Source: Modestobacter versicolor
Lineage (GTDB): Bacteria > Actinomycetota > Actinomycetes > Mycobacteriales > Geodermatophilaceae
DNA length: 64,000 bases
Direction of reading: 5' to 3'
Assembly: GCF_014195485.1 (NCBI RefSeq)
Contig: NZ_JACIBU010000001.1
Span: forward strand, 1,550,001 to 1,614,000
Numbering within the stretch: position 1 is the first letter of the stretch; the number at the start of each line of letters is the position of its first letter. The notes beneath the pieces were generated by a model. That model saw nothing but the letters and a program-made list of their open reading frames with translations, was not told where the DNA came from and did not search any database. Below, piece by piece: positions 15,705 through 27,673 of the stretch. Position numbers and translations under genes: made by a program.

Positions 15705-16727
15705 CTACTCCCCGCCGCGGCCGGGCTCGCCGATGGCGACCATCGCCTCGACCGCCCGCCGGGCCCGGGCCGCGACCTGCGGGTCGACGTCGACCGCGCC
15801 CTCGCCGGTGCGCAGCGTGTGCAGCAGCTTCGCCGGGGTGATCATCTTCATGTAGCGGCAGGAGGCGCGCTCGTTCATCGGGATGAACTCGGTGCCGGAG
15901 TTGAGCGCCCGCAGCTGGTGCAGGATGCCGATCTCGGTGGCCACCAGCACCTGCGGGGCGCGGGTCGCCGCGGCCGCCTCGACCATCCCGCCGGTCGACA
16001 GCACGCGGGTCCGGTCGGCGGGGAGGTCGCCGTGGCTGACCAGGTCGAGCACCGAGGTGGTGCAGCCGCACTCGGGGTGCACCAGGATCTCCGCCCCCGG
16101 GTGGGCGGCGATCTGACTCCGGACGTCGCTCGGGCTGATGCCGGCGTGCACGTGGCACTCCCCCGCCCAGATCGAGATGTTCTCCCGGCCGGTGACCCGC
16201 TTGACGTGCGCGCCGAGGAACTGGTCGGGGCAGAACAGGATCTCCCGGTCGGCCGGGATCGACCGCACGACGTCGGCGGCGTTGGAGCTGGTGCAGCAGA
16301 TGTCGGTCTCGGCCTTCACCGCCGCGGTGGTGTTGACGTAGCTGACGACGACGGCGCCCGGGTGCTCGGCCTTCCACTCGCGCAGCTGCTCGGCGGTGAT
16401 GCTGTCGGCCAGCGAGCAGCCGGCCGCGTGGTCGGGCAGCAGCACGGTCTTGTCCGGCGACAGGATCTTGGCGGTCTCGGCCATGAAGTGGACGCCGCAG
16501 AAGACGATCTCCCGGGCGTCGGTCTCCGCGGCGACCCGGGACAGGTACAGCGAGTCGCCGGTGAAGTGGGCGACGTCCTGGATCTCGGGCACCTGGTAGT
16601 TGTGCGCCAGGACGACGGCGCCGCGCTCGTCGGCCAGCCGCCGCACCTCCGCCGCCCACGCCTCGTACTCGAGGTCGGACATGGTGCGGTCGCCCGTGGC
16701 GCGGGCGGTGCTGGTCGTCGCGGTCAT
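15705..16727 (-). CDS. nadA: quinolinate synthase
   Basis: A 340-residue cytosolic [4Fe-4S] enzyme that condenses iminoaspartate with dihydroxyacetone phosphate to quinolinate in de novo NAD synthesis. Family motifs are clear: [20 protein letters not shown] at the N-terminus, [45 protein letters not shown], and [11 protein letters not shown] 16727 follows GGGAG by 7 bases and adds a 15-residue leader ([15 protein letters not shown]) before the conserved core; MSDLEYEAW 45 bases later is an alternative start. nadB and nadC are not adjacent as they are in many actinobacteria. It diverges from the amino-acid importer operon. Confidence 0.95.
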   Translation of the reverse strand: MTATTSTARATGDRTMSDLEYEAWAAEVRRLADERGAVVLAHNYQVPEIQDVAHFTGDSLYLSRVAAETDAREIVFCGVHFMAETAKILSPDKTVLLPDHAAGCSLADSITAEQLREWKAEHPGAVVVSYVNTTAAVKAETDICCTSSNAADVVRSIPADREILFCPDQFLGAHVKRVTGRENISIWAGECHVHAGISPSDVRSQIAAHPGAEILVHPECGCTTSVLDLVSHGDLPADRTRVLSTGGMVEAAAATRAPQVLVATEIGILHQLRALNSGTEFIPMNERASCRYMKMITPAKLLHTLRTGEGAVDVDPQVAARARRAVEAMVAIGEPGRGGE

Positions 16728-16864
16728 GGCGGTGCTCCCGGTGCTCGCTGTCCACCTGTCGCCACCCAGTGTCCCCCGTGGCGTCCCGGGCCCGGCACGG
16801 CGCGGCCCGGACCCTAGGATGCAGCTGCTCGTACAACGCTCAAGCACCCCGATCGAGGTCCCCC

Positions 16865-17731
16865 ATGCGCCGTCGTCCCCTCGCCACCCTGGCCCTGCTG
16901 GCCGCCGCGACCGTCTCGGTCAGCGCCTGCGCCGCCGAGGAGACCGCCGACGACGCCGCCTCCGCCAGCGGGTCCGGCAGCTGCTCCCCCGGCGACCTGC
17001 CCACCCTCGAGGACGGCACGCTCACCATCGGAACCGACGCCCCCGCGTACGAGCCGTGGTTCAGCGACGACGACCCGACCAACGGCGAGGGCTTCGAGTC
17101 CGCGGTGGCCTACGCCGTCGCCGAGCAGCTCGGGTACGCCGAGGACGAGGTCACCTGGGTGACCGCGCAGTTCAACAGCGTCATCCAGCCCGGCCCGAAG
17201 TCCTTCGACTTCGACGTCAACCAGTTCTCCATCACCGACGAGCGCCGGCAGGCCGTCGACTTCTCCTCGCCGTACTACGACGTCACCCAGGCGGTCATCA
17301 CCACCGGGGGCTCCGCCGCCGAGGGGGCGACCAGCCTCGCCGACCTGAAGGACCTGCGGATCGGCGCGCAGGTGGGCACCACGAGCCTCGACGTGCTGAT
17401 CGAGACCATCGCCCCGGACAGCGACCCGGTCGTGTTCAACACCAACGACGACGCCAAGCTCGCCCTGCAGAACGGCCAGGTCGACGCGATCGTCGTCGAC
17501 CTGCCCACGGCCTTCTACATCACCGCCGCCGAGCTGGACGACGGCGTGATCGTCGGGCAGGTCGCCGACTCCGGCAGCAGCGCCGACCAGTTCGGGCTGG
17601 TGCTGGCCAAGGACAGCCCGCTCACCGACTGCGTCAGCCAGGCCGTCGACGCCCTGCGCGAGGACGGCACGCTGGCCGACCTCGAGCAGCAGTGGCTGTC
17701 GGACGTCGCCGACGCCCCCGTCCTCTCCTGA
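16865..17731 (+). CDS. amino-acid ABC transporter substrate-binding lipoprotein
   Basis: A 288-residue secreted lipoprotein with a basic N-terminus ([18 protein letters not shown]), lipobox VSAC and an acidic linker. The type-3 solute-binding fold contains [33 protein letters not shown] and VGTTSLD. These are standard for polar and acidic amino-acid binding proteins of the GlnH/FliY family. It captures the ligand outside the membrane and delivers it to the permease encoded next. ATG 16865 has GAGG about 6 bases upstream. A possible -10 TAGGAT lies at 16815-16820, but no convincing -35 was found. First gene of a three-gene operon. Confidence 0.93.
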   Translation: MRRRPLATLALLAAATVSVSACAAEETADDAASASGSGSCSPGDLPTLEDGTLTIGTDAPAYEPWFSDDDPTNGEGFESAVAYAVAEQLGYAEDEVTWVTAQFNSVIQPGPKSFDFDVNQFSITDERRQAVDFSSPYYDVTQAVITTGGSAAEGATSLADLKDLRIGAQVGTTSLDVLIETIAPDSDPVVFNTNDDAKLALQNGQVDAIVVDLPTAFYITAAELDDGVIVGQVADSGSSADQFGLVLAKDSPLTDCVSQAVDALREDGTLADLEQQWLSDVADAPVLS

Positions 17732-17736
17732 GCCGC

Positions 17737-18597
17737 GTGCCGGACGGCGTCCTCCCGCCGGCCAGCGAGCTCGAGCTCTCCCGCCGGGCCTGGCGCCGCA
17801 GCCGGGCCCGGCGGTCGACGCTGGTCGCCCTCGCCTCCACCCTGCTGTTCGCCGTGGTGGCCTGGCTGGCCGTCACCCGCTCACCGGGCTGGCCACGGGT
17901 GCAGGCGACGTTCTTCTCCCCGCAGGTGGCCTGGGAGTCGCTGCCGGACATCGCCCGCGGGCTGCTGCTGAACCTCCAGGTGCTCGTGGTCGGCGGGCTG
18001 CTGGTGCTGGTCTGCGGCCTGGGCGTGGCGGTGTTGCGGACCCTGCGCGGGCCGGCGCTCGCGCCGGTGCGGATCGTCGCCACCGCCTACGTCGACCTCT
18101 TCCGCGGCGTCCCGCTGATCATCGTGCTGTACCTGGTCGGCTTCGGCTTCCCGGCGCTGGGCCTGCAGGGCGTGCCGACTTCGCCGTTCGTGCTGGGCAC
18201 CGCGGCCATCGTGCTGACCTACTCCGCCTACGTGGCCGAGGTGTTCCGGGCCGGCATCGAGTCGGTGCACCCCAGCCAGCGGGCCGCCGCCCGGTCGCTG
18301 GGGCTGACCCACCGGCAGAGCATGCGCATCGTGGTGCTGCCCCAGGCGCTGCGCACCGTCACCCCGGCGCTGCTCAACGACTTCGTCGCGCTGCAGAAGG
18401 ACGTCGGGCTGATCTCGGTCCTCGGCGCCGTCGACGCCGTCCGGTCCGCCCAGATCCAGGTCGGGCAGAGCTTCAACTTCACGCCGTACGTGGTCGCCGG
18501 GCTGCTGTTCGTGCTGCTCGCCGTCCCCTCGGCCCGGCTGGCCGACGCCTACGCGGCCCGCGCCCGGCGCCGCCAGCAGTCCGGGAGCCTCCTGTGA
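17737..18597 (+). CDS. amino-acid ABC transporter permease (HisM/GlnP type)
   Basis: A 286-residue inner-membrane permease. A cytoplasmic N-terminal stretch precedes the first helix (ALASTLLFAVVAWLAV). The core contains YVDLFRGVPLIIVLYLVGFG, the family signature, and EVFRAGIESVHPSQRAAARS, the EAA coupling loop that docks on the ATPase, ending with LNDFVALQKDVGLISVLG. GTG 17737 is 5 bases after the binding-protein stop and is the only plausible start. It overlaps the ATPase gene by 4 bases. One permease gene means a homodimeric channel. Confidence 0.93.
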   Translation: MPDGVLPPASELELSRRAWRRSRARRSTLVALASTLLFAVVAWLAVTRSPGWPRVQATFFSPQVAWESLPDIARGLLLNLQVLVVGGLLVLVCGLGVAVLRTLRGPALAPVRIVATAYVDLFRGVPLIIVLYLVGFGFPALGLQGVPTSPFVLGTAAIVLTYSAYVAEVFRAGIESVHPSQRAAARSLGLTHRQSMRIVVLPQALRTVTPALLNDFVALQKDVGLISVLGAVDAVRSAQIQVGQSFNFTPYVVAGLLFVLLAVPSARLADAYAARARRRQQSGSLL

Positions 18598-19346
18598 ACA
18601 ACGCACCGGTGGTGGACGTCCGCGGCGTGGTCAAGGCCTTCGGCTCCAACGCCGTGCTGCGCGGGGTCGACCTGACCGTCGACGAGCACCAGGTGGTGGC
18701 GCTGATCGGCGGCTCGGGCTCGGGCAAGTCGACGCTGCTGCGCTGCGCCAGCCTGCTGGAGACGGTGGACGACGGCCAGGTGCTGCTGGACGGCGAGGAC
18801 GTCACCGACCCGCGGGTGGACGCCGATGCGGTGCGCCGCCGGCTGGGTGTGGTCTTCCAGGCCTACAACCTGTTCCCGCACCTGTCCGTGCTGGACAACG
18901 TGACCCTGGCGCCGACCGTCGTGCACGGCCGGCCGAAGGCCGAGGTGCGGGAGGAGGCGCTGGCGCTGCTGGCCCGGATCGGGCTGGCCGACAAGGCCGG
19001 CGAGTACCCCGACCGGCTGTCCGGCGGCCAGCAGCAGCGGGTGGCGATCGCCCGGGCGCTCGCGGTGCGGCCGCGGGTGCTGCTGCTCGACGAGATCACC
19101 AGCGCGCTGGACCCCGAGCTCGTCGGCGAGGTGCTCCGCGTCGTCCGCGAGGTGGCCGCGCAGGGGATGACCATCGTGATGGCGACCCACGAGATGGGCT
19201 TCGCCCGCCAGGTCGCCGACACGGTGGCGTTCCTCGACGGCGGGGTGGTGCTGGAGTCCGGGCCGCCGGCGCAGGTGCTCGGCGACCCCGTCGAGGCCCG
19301 CACCCGGCAGTTCCTCGCCCGGGTCATCGACGCCGGGCGGCTCTAG
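18594..19346 (+). CDS. amino-acid ABC transporter ATP-binding protein
   Basis: A 250-residue ATPase with Walker A GGSGSGKSTLL, Q-loop FQAYNLFPHLSV, signature LSGGQQQRVAIARAL, Walker B LLLDEITSALDPELVGEV and H-loop ATHEM. The ITSALDPELVGEVL segment is characteristic of polar amino-acid importers (GlnQ/HisP). It starts at GTG 18594, overlapping the permease stop by 4 bases, so the three importer subunits are coupled. Hairpins at 19348-19385 follow the stop and separate it from the convergent RNase H gene. Confidence 0.94.
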   Translation: MNNAPVVDVRGVVKAFGSNAVLRGVDLTVDEHQVVALIGGSGSGKSTLLRCASLLETVDDGQVLLDGEDVTDPRVDADAVRRRLGVVFQAYNLFPHLSVLDNVTLAPTVVHGRPKAEVREEALALLARIGLADKAGEYPDRLSGGQQQRVAIARALAVRPRVLLLDEITSALDPELVGEVLRVVREVAAQGMTIVMATHEMGFARQVADTVAFLDGGVVLESGPPAQVLGDPVEARTRQFLARVIDAGRL

Positions 19347-19347
19347 C

Positions 19348-19385
19348 CGCGCTTCAGCGCGACTGAGCACGCGCGCTTTCGCGCG
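19348..19385. terminator. two small hairpins between convergent genes
   Basis: CGCGCT/AGCGCG with a 2-base loop (19348-19361) and CGCGCG/CGCGCG around CTTT (19370-19385). They lie between the importer ATPase stop and the RNase H stop and probably work in both directions. Confidence 0.5.
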
Positions 19386-19394
19386 ATCAAGCCC

Positions 19395-20504
19395 TCAGCC
19401 GAGGTGCGACGTGTCGTTCACCAGGCGGACGCTCGTGCGGCCGTCGGTCGACCAGGTCACCGTCGACAGCGACGCCGCCTCCAGGAACACCCGGTGCACG
19501 ATCTCGTCGCCGACGCCGAGCCCGGCGGCCAGCAGCAGCTTGATCGGCGTCACGTGGCTGACCACGAGCACCGTCCTGCCGGCGTGCCGCTCCAGCACCC
19601 GGGCGCGGGCCCGGGCCACCCGGGTGGAGACGTCGGCGATCGACTCCCCGCCGGGCGGCCGGACGTCGAGCGCCCCGGACCAGCGGCGGTAGGCCAGCGG
19701 GCTCTTCGCCGCGGCCTCGGCGGCGGTCAGCCCCTCCCAGCCGCCGAAGTCGAGCTCGCGCAGGTCGCCGTCGACCTCGACCGGGACGCCGAGCACCTCC
19801 GCGGCGGCCTCGGCGGTCTGCCGGGTGCGCTGCAGCGGCGAGGTGACGATGACGTCGATGCCCCGGCCGGCCAGGTGCCGGGCAGCGGCCGCGGCGTCGG
19901 CCCGGCCGAGCTCGGACAGCGGCAGGTCGCTGCTGCCGCTGAACCGGCGCTCGGGGGTGTGCTCGGTGCGGCCGTGCCGGAGCAGGAACGTGGTGGTGAC
20001 GACGACCGGCGCCGGCTCGGTGACCGGCTGGACGTCGTCCTCGACGACGACCGGCTCGGTCGACAGGTCGCGGCGCACCGGCTTGCCGTCCATGGCGCTG
20101 TTGGCCAGCGCGTCGGCCGCGCCGTTCTGCGCCCGCGGCACCCAGGTGTAGCGGACCGTGCCCAGCTGCCGGGCCAGGTCACGGGCCTGCACGGCGAGCT
20201 TCTTCATGTCCGGGTGCTTGATCTGCCAGCGACCCGACATCTGCTCCACGACGAGCTTGGAGTCCATCCGGACCTCGACGCTCGCCGTCGGGTCGAGGTC
20301 GAGGGCGGCCTGCAGCCCGGCGACCAGCCCGCCGTACTCGGCGACGTTGTTGGTGGCCCGGCCGACGGACTCCGCCCGCTCGGCGAGCACCCGCCCGGTC
20401 TCCGCGTCGCGCACCAGCGCGCCGTAGCCGGCCGGCCCCGGGTTGCCCCGTGACCCGCCGTCCGCCTCGACGATGAAGCGCCGGCCCGAGGAGCCGGCCG
20501 TCAC
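19395..20504 (-). CDS. bifunctional RNase H / histidine phosphatase (Rv2228c-like)
   Basis: A 369-residue fusion. Residues 1-130 are a type I RNase H: FIVEADGGSRGNPGPAGYGA gives the first catalytic Asp, followed by NNVAEYGGL (Glu), MDSKLVV (Asp) and QNGAADALAN (Asp). Residues about 165-369 are a histidine phosphatase: FLLRHGRTEHT, ERRFSGSSDLPLSELG, a catalytic Glu-type GGWEGL block, and VSHVTPIKLLL. The M. tuberculosis homologue Rv2228c combines RNase H with alpha-ribazole phosphatase (CobC-like) activity. This gene overlaps the zinc-ribbon gene by 4 bases, as in mycobacteria, and both halves look catalytically intact. Confidence 0.93.
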   Translation of the reverse strand: MTAGSSGRRFIVEADGGSRGNPGPAGYGALVRDAETGRVLAERAESVGRATNNVAEYGGLVAGLQAALDLDPTASVEVRMDSKLVVEQMSGRWQIKHPDMKKLAVQARDLARQLGTVRYTWVPRAQNGAADALANSAMDGKPVRRDLSTEPVVVEDDVQPVTEPAPVVVTTTFLLRHGRTEHTPERRFSGSSDLPLSELGRADAAAAARHLAGRGIDVIVTSPLQRTRQTAEAAAEVLGVPVEVDGDLRELDFGGWEGLTAAEAAAKSPLAYRRWSGALDVRPPGGESIADVSTRVARARARVLERHAGRTVLVVSHVTPIKLLLAAGLGVGDEIVHRVFLEAASLSTVTWSTDGRTSVRLVNDTSHLG

Positions 20505-21241
20505 AGCCCCGACTCGGCGTTGCGGACCAGGATCCGGCCGCAGTTCTCGCAGCGCAGCACGGTGTGCGGGTCGGCGTTGCGGTACGTGGCCAGCTCGGTG
20601 CCGTAGAACTCGATCCGGCAGCCCTCGCAGCGGCCCGCGTGCAGGTGGGCCGCCCCGGTGCCACCGGTCTGCTTGGCGATCCGGTCGTACAGCGCCAGCA
20701 GCGGCGCGGGCACCGCGGCGGCGATCTCGTCGCGCGTGGCCTGGTGCCGGGTCGTCGCCTCGGCGATGTCGGCGAGCGCCGCGTCGCGCTGCTGCTCGGC
20801 CCGCTCCTGCTCGGCCTGGGCGCCGGCCAGCCCACCCTGCGCCGCGGCCAGCGCGGCGTCGGCGGCCTCGCGGCGCTCCATCAGCTCGAGCACCTGGTCC
20901 TCGAGGTCGGACTGCCGCCGGTGCAGCGACTCCAGCTCGTGCTGCAGCCCGGTGATCTCCTTGGGCGTGGCGCCGCCGGAGTCGATCCGCGACTGGTCGC
21001 GCGCCGCGCGCTGGCGGACGGTGTCGACGTCGCCCTCCAGCCGCTTCTGCTCGCGGTCGAGGTCGCGCACCTCGGTCTCGGCCCGGACGACGTCGTCGGA
21101 CAGGGTCCGCTGCGCCTCCTGGGCCGCCTCGACGGCGGCGAGCTCGGGAAGGGTCCGCCGGCGGTGGGCGAGTTGCGCGAGGGCGACGTCCTCCGCAGCG
21201 AGGGCCAGCAGCTTCTGCTGGTCGAAGTGGTCAGCCTGCAC
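20501..21241 (-). CDS. zinc-ribbon coiled-coil protein (Rv2229c/DUF164-like)
   Basis: A 246-residue protein. Residues about 20-180 form a long antiparallel coiled coil rich in Arg, Glu and Ala. The C-terminus carries a CxxC-type zinc ribbon: CEGCRIEF and, about 30 residues later, CENCGRIL. This architecture is the C4-type zinc-ribbon family of Rv2229c, related to Helicobacter HP0958/FlgZ. Its molecular role in actinobacteria is unclear; nucleic-acid or RNA handling is suspected from its constant pairing with RNase H. It lies between NIF3 and RNase H, 54 bases after the former and overlapping the latter. Confidence 0.9.
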   Translation of the reverse strand: MQADHFDQQKLLALAAEDVALAQLAHRRRTLPELAAVEAAQEAQRTLSDDVVRAETEVRDLDREQKRLEGDVDTVRQRAARDQSRIDSGGATPKEITGLQHELESLHRRQSDLEDQVLELMERREAADAALAAAQGGLAGAQAEQERAEQQRDAALADIAEATTRHQATRDEIAAAVPAPLLALYDRIAKQTGGTGAAHLHAGRCEGCRIEFYGTELATYRNADPHTVLRCENCGRILVRNAESGL

Positions 21242-21295
21242 ACGGTCAACCTACCCGCGCGCCGGTGCCGCCCCGGACCACCTCGCCACGACCGC

Positions 21296-22543
21296 TCAGT
21301 CGGCCTGCTCCTCGGCCGAACGCAGCCGTGCGTGGTCGCCGTACCCGCCGACCAGCTGGCCACCGACCTGGTCCGCGCCGACCTGCCAGCTCCACGGGTC
21401 GGTCGGCCGGGCGGAGACCGCCACCTGGACCCGCGCGCCGAGGTCGCGGTGCAGCAGGTCGGCGGCGACGGGCAGCCACGGCCACTCGGACGCGAAGTGC
21501 GCCACGTCGCACAGGGCCGGCCCGGGGTGCTCGGTGGCCTCGGAGGCGGCGTGGTGCTTGAGGTCGCTGGTGACGAAGACGTCGGCCTCGGCCGACGCCG
21601 CCGCGGCGAGCATCGAGGCGCCGCTGCCGCCGCAGACGGCCACGGTGCGCACGACGCGGTCGGGGTCACCGGCGACCCGCACGCCACAGGGGGTGCCGGG
21701 CAGCGTGGCGGCCACCCGCTCGGCGAACTCCCGCAGGGTCACCGGGCGGGTCAGCTCGCCGACCCGGCCCAGGCCCGCGCGGCTGGCGGTCGCGGAGTTC
21801 TCGAAGAAGGCGTAGCCCGGGTCCTCGTAGGGGTGCAGCTCCAGCAGGGCGCGCAGCACCTCGGCGCGGCAGGCGCGGGGCACCACCATCTCCAGCCGGA
21901 TCTCCGGGACCCGCTCGACCTGGCCGCGCCGGCCGATGGCGGGGTGGGTCTCGTCGCCGGGGATGAAGGTGCCGGTGCCGGTGGTCTGCCAGACGCAGCG
22001 GGTGTAGTCGCCGATCACCCCGGCACCGGCCGCGGAGAGGGCGTCGACCAGCTGGTCGCTCACGCCGACCGGCACGAACACGACCAGGGTGTCGGTCTCC
22101 GGCGCGGCCACCGACTCCAGCGGGTGGACGTCGCCGACGCCGAGCGCGGCGGCCAGCGCGTCGTTGACCCCGTGGTCGGGTGCCCGGTCGGCATTGGTGT
22201 GGGCGACGAACAGGCCGATGCCGGCGCGGATCAGCCGGTGCACCAGCCGGCCCTTGGGGTCGCTGGCCGGCACGCCGTGCACCGGGGTCAGCAGCAGCGG
22301 GTGGTGGGTGACCAGCAGGTCGACGCCGAGGGCGATCGCCTCGTCGACCACCGCGGCGGTCGGGTCGACGGCGAACAGGACCGACCGGACGGGCTCCTCC
22401 GGGTCGCCGCACACCAGGCCGACCGCGTCCCAGTCCTCGGCCAGCGCCGGGTCGTACCGGGCCTCCAGGGCCGCGACCACCTCGCCGAGGGCGAGGCCGG
22501 GGAGCGGCAGCTCCCGGACCCTCGCGGGCACGTCCTCGTGCAT
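21296..22543 (-). CDS. NIF3-family dinuclear metal protein
   Basis: About 415 residues of the NIF3/YbgI (GTP cyclohydrolase 1 type 2-like) family. The metal-site motifs are WDAVGLVCGD, DLLVTHHPLLL and AHTNAD at the N-terminal half, and HFASEWPW at the end. A central PII/CutA-like insertion (about residues 150-280, with HPYEDPGYAFFENS) is typical of the long forms. Biochemical function is unsettled. The frame stays open to 22753 (a GTG), so the start is uncertain. ATG 22543 leaves only 13-15 residues before the conserved LGEVVAALEARYDP and is preferred, although no good ribosome-binding site is visible. Synteny matches Rv2230c. Confidence 0.88.
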   Translation of the reverse strand: MHEDVPARVRELPLPGLALGEVVAALEARYDPALAEDWDAVGLVCGDPEEPVRSVLFAVDPTAAVVDEAIALGVDLLVTHHPLLLTPVHGVPASDPKGRLVHRLIRAGIGLFVAHTNADRAPDHGVNDALAAALGVGDVHPLESVAAPETDTLVVFVPVGVSDQLVDALSAAGAGVIGDYTRCVWQTTGTGTFIPGDETHPAIGRRGQVERVPEIRLEMVVPRACRAEVLRALLELHPYEDPGYAFFENSATASRAGLGRVGELTRPVTLREFAERVAATLPGTPCGVRVAGDPDRVVRTVAVCGGSGASMLAAAASAEADVFVTSDLKHHAASEATEHPGPALCDVAHFASEWPWLPVAADLLHRDLGARVQVAVSARPTDPWSWQVGADQVGGQLVGGYGDHARLRSAEEQAD

Positions 22544-22785
22544 CGGCAGGGCCACGAGATCGGACTGTAGGTCAGCCCTCCGGGAGCGGCCTGTTGTGCG
22601 CGATGCACCTGCTGAGGAGCTGCTCAGCGGCCGTTCAGCTGGCTCAGGGGAGGTCGTCGTCATCGCCCGGCGTTCGCGGCCGGTGCCCCATCCGGATGGG
22701 TGGCCGGGCTGGACGTCCGCGGGGTCCGAGGTGATCTCCGAGGTCGTGCTCACCGGGTGGGGGTCGATCCGCTCATGCGGTGGGT

Positions 22786-22803
22786 GGTGCCCGCGCGGGC
22801 ACC
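22786..22803 (-). terminator. short perfect palindrome after the GNAT gene
   Basis: GGTGCCCGCGCGGGCACC is fully self-complementary and lies 4 bases beyond the GNAT stop codon on the minus strand. Probable hairpin terminator separating it from NIF3. Confidence 0.45.
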
Positions 22804-22807
22804 CCGG

Positions 22808-23299
22808 CTAACGGGCCGGGACCGCCCGGACCATCACCGTCCGCCGGCCGTGGCGGTCCAGACCGAGCGCCGCCTCGCGCTCGCGCAGGGCCCGCAGCCC
22901 GGCCGTGGGCTGGTCCAGCGGCCGCCAGCCGTGGCGGGCGTAGAACGGCGCGTTCCACGGCACGTCGGCGTAGGTGATGAGGGTCACCCGGTCGAGCCCC
23001 TCGTGGCGGGCGGCCTCGACCGTGGCGGCCAGCAGCGCGCTGCCCAGGCCGCGCCGGCCGGCGGCCGGGTGCACCGAGAGCTGCTCGAGGTGGACGGCGC
23101 CGTCGAGCAGCTCGAGGACGGCGAGGCCCTGCACCGGCCGACCGGTCACCAGCACCCGCCAGGCGAGCGCCCGCTCATCGGCTGGCGGCGGTGGCGGCAG
23201 GTCGGTGATGCCCAGCGGCACGAACAGCTCGTCGGCGGCCGCCTCGACCGCGGCCAGCTGGTCCAGGTCCGCGGCGTCGGCGGTGCGCACCTCGAGCAC
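22808..23299 (-). CDS. GNAT family N-acetyltransferase
   Basis: A protein of about 163 residues with the GNAT fold: EVRTADAADLDQLAAVEAAA at the N-terminus, LEQLSVHPAAGRRGLGSALL as the acetyl-CoA pyrophosphate loop (motif A, R/Q-x-x-G-x-G/A), and NAPFYARHGWRPLD near the C-terminus. It transfers an acetyl group from acetyl-CoA to an unknown amine. GTG 23299 gives the classic family start; an in-frame GTG at 23323 would add eight residues. No neighbour points to the substrate. Confidence 0.85.
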   Translation of the reverse strand: MLEVRTADAADLDQLAAVEAAADELFVPLGITDLPPPPPADERALAWRVLVTGRPVQGLAVLELLDGAVHLEQLSVHPAAGRRGLGSALLAATVEAARHEGLDRVTLITYADVPWNAPFYARHGWRPLDQPTAGLRALREREAALGLDRHGRRTVMVRAVPAR

Positions 23300-23404
23300 C
23301 GCTCCACCCTGCCCCGAACGCACGCACCCGGTCGAGCGACTTCCCGGACGGGCCCACCCCGGACGCGCTTGACGGCGGGGCGGACCCTCGGGACAGTTCC
23401 CGCC

Positions 23405-23770
23405 GTGACCACCCCCGCGGTGCGGCAGCGGACGACGACCGAGCAGGTCACCTGGCGGTCGGTGGCGGTGCTGGCCACGCTGCTCGTCGTGCCGGCAGCG
23501 GCCTACGTCGCCACGGTGCTGCGGCCGTACGAGCTCGGCGAGCCCAGCCGGCTGGTGGGGTTCGCCGTCCTGCTGGTCGGCCCGGTCGGCGCGCTGCTGG
23601 CGCTCGGCGGTGCGGTGCTGCAGGCGCTGGCGCTCTTCCGATTCGACCGGCGCACGGTGGCCCCCGGGGTCGTCGTGGCGCTGGGCGTGGTCGGGCTCGG
23701 CGCGCTCGCCGCCCTGCTGTGGCTGGCCTCCCCGGCCGGCACCGCGGTCAGCACCTGGCAGTTCGACTGA
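23405..23770 (+). CDS. hypothetical three-helix membrane protein
   Basis: A 121-residue protein with three hydrophobic segments: VAVLATLLVVPAAAYVATVL, LVGFAVLLVGPVGALLALGG and GVVVALGVVGLGALAALLWL. The N-terminus is short and soluble. I do not recognise a family. The start GTG 23405 gives VTTPAVRQRTTTEQVTW; ribosome-binding sequence is poor. It stands alone, convergent with the ABC exporter, with which it shares the terminator at 23771-23803. Confidence 0.6.
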   Translation: MTTPAVRQRTTTEQVTWRSVAVLATLLVVPAAAYVATVLRPYELGEPSRLVGFAVLLVGPVGALLALGGAVLQALALFRFDRRTVAPGVVVALGVVGLGALAALLWLASPAGTAVSTWQFD

Positions 23771-23803
23771 GGGAGGACCCAGCTGCAGGGAGCAGCGGGG
23801 TCC
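23771..23803. terminator. compact bidirectional terminator related to the post-stop repeat
   Basis: On the minus strand GGACCC-C-GCTGC pairs with GCAGC-T-GGGTCC around a 5-base loop, directly after the ABC exporter stop. Its outer sequence (GGACCCCGCTGC ... CTGCAGC) equals the outer arms of the larger elements at 47268 and 50205 but lacks their inner stem. Confidence 0.75.
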
Positions 23804-27568
<3,765 letters not shown>

Positions 27569-27673
27569 GGGGTGCCCGCCGCCCCGGGCGGGACGACGAG
27601 GGGGCGCGGCACGCCGTCCAGTGTGCGACGACCTGCGCGGCCGCGCCGCTGCCGGGGTGGGAGGCTCGCGGGC

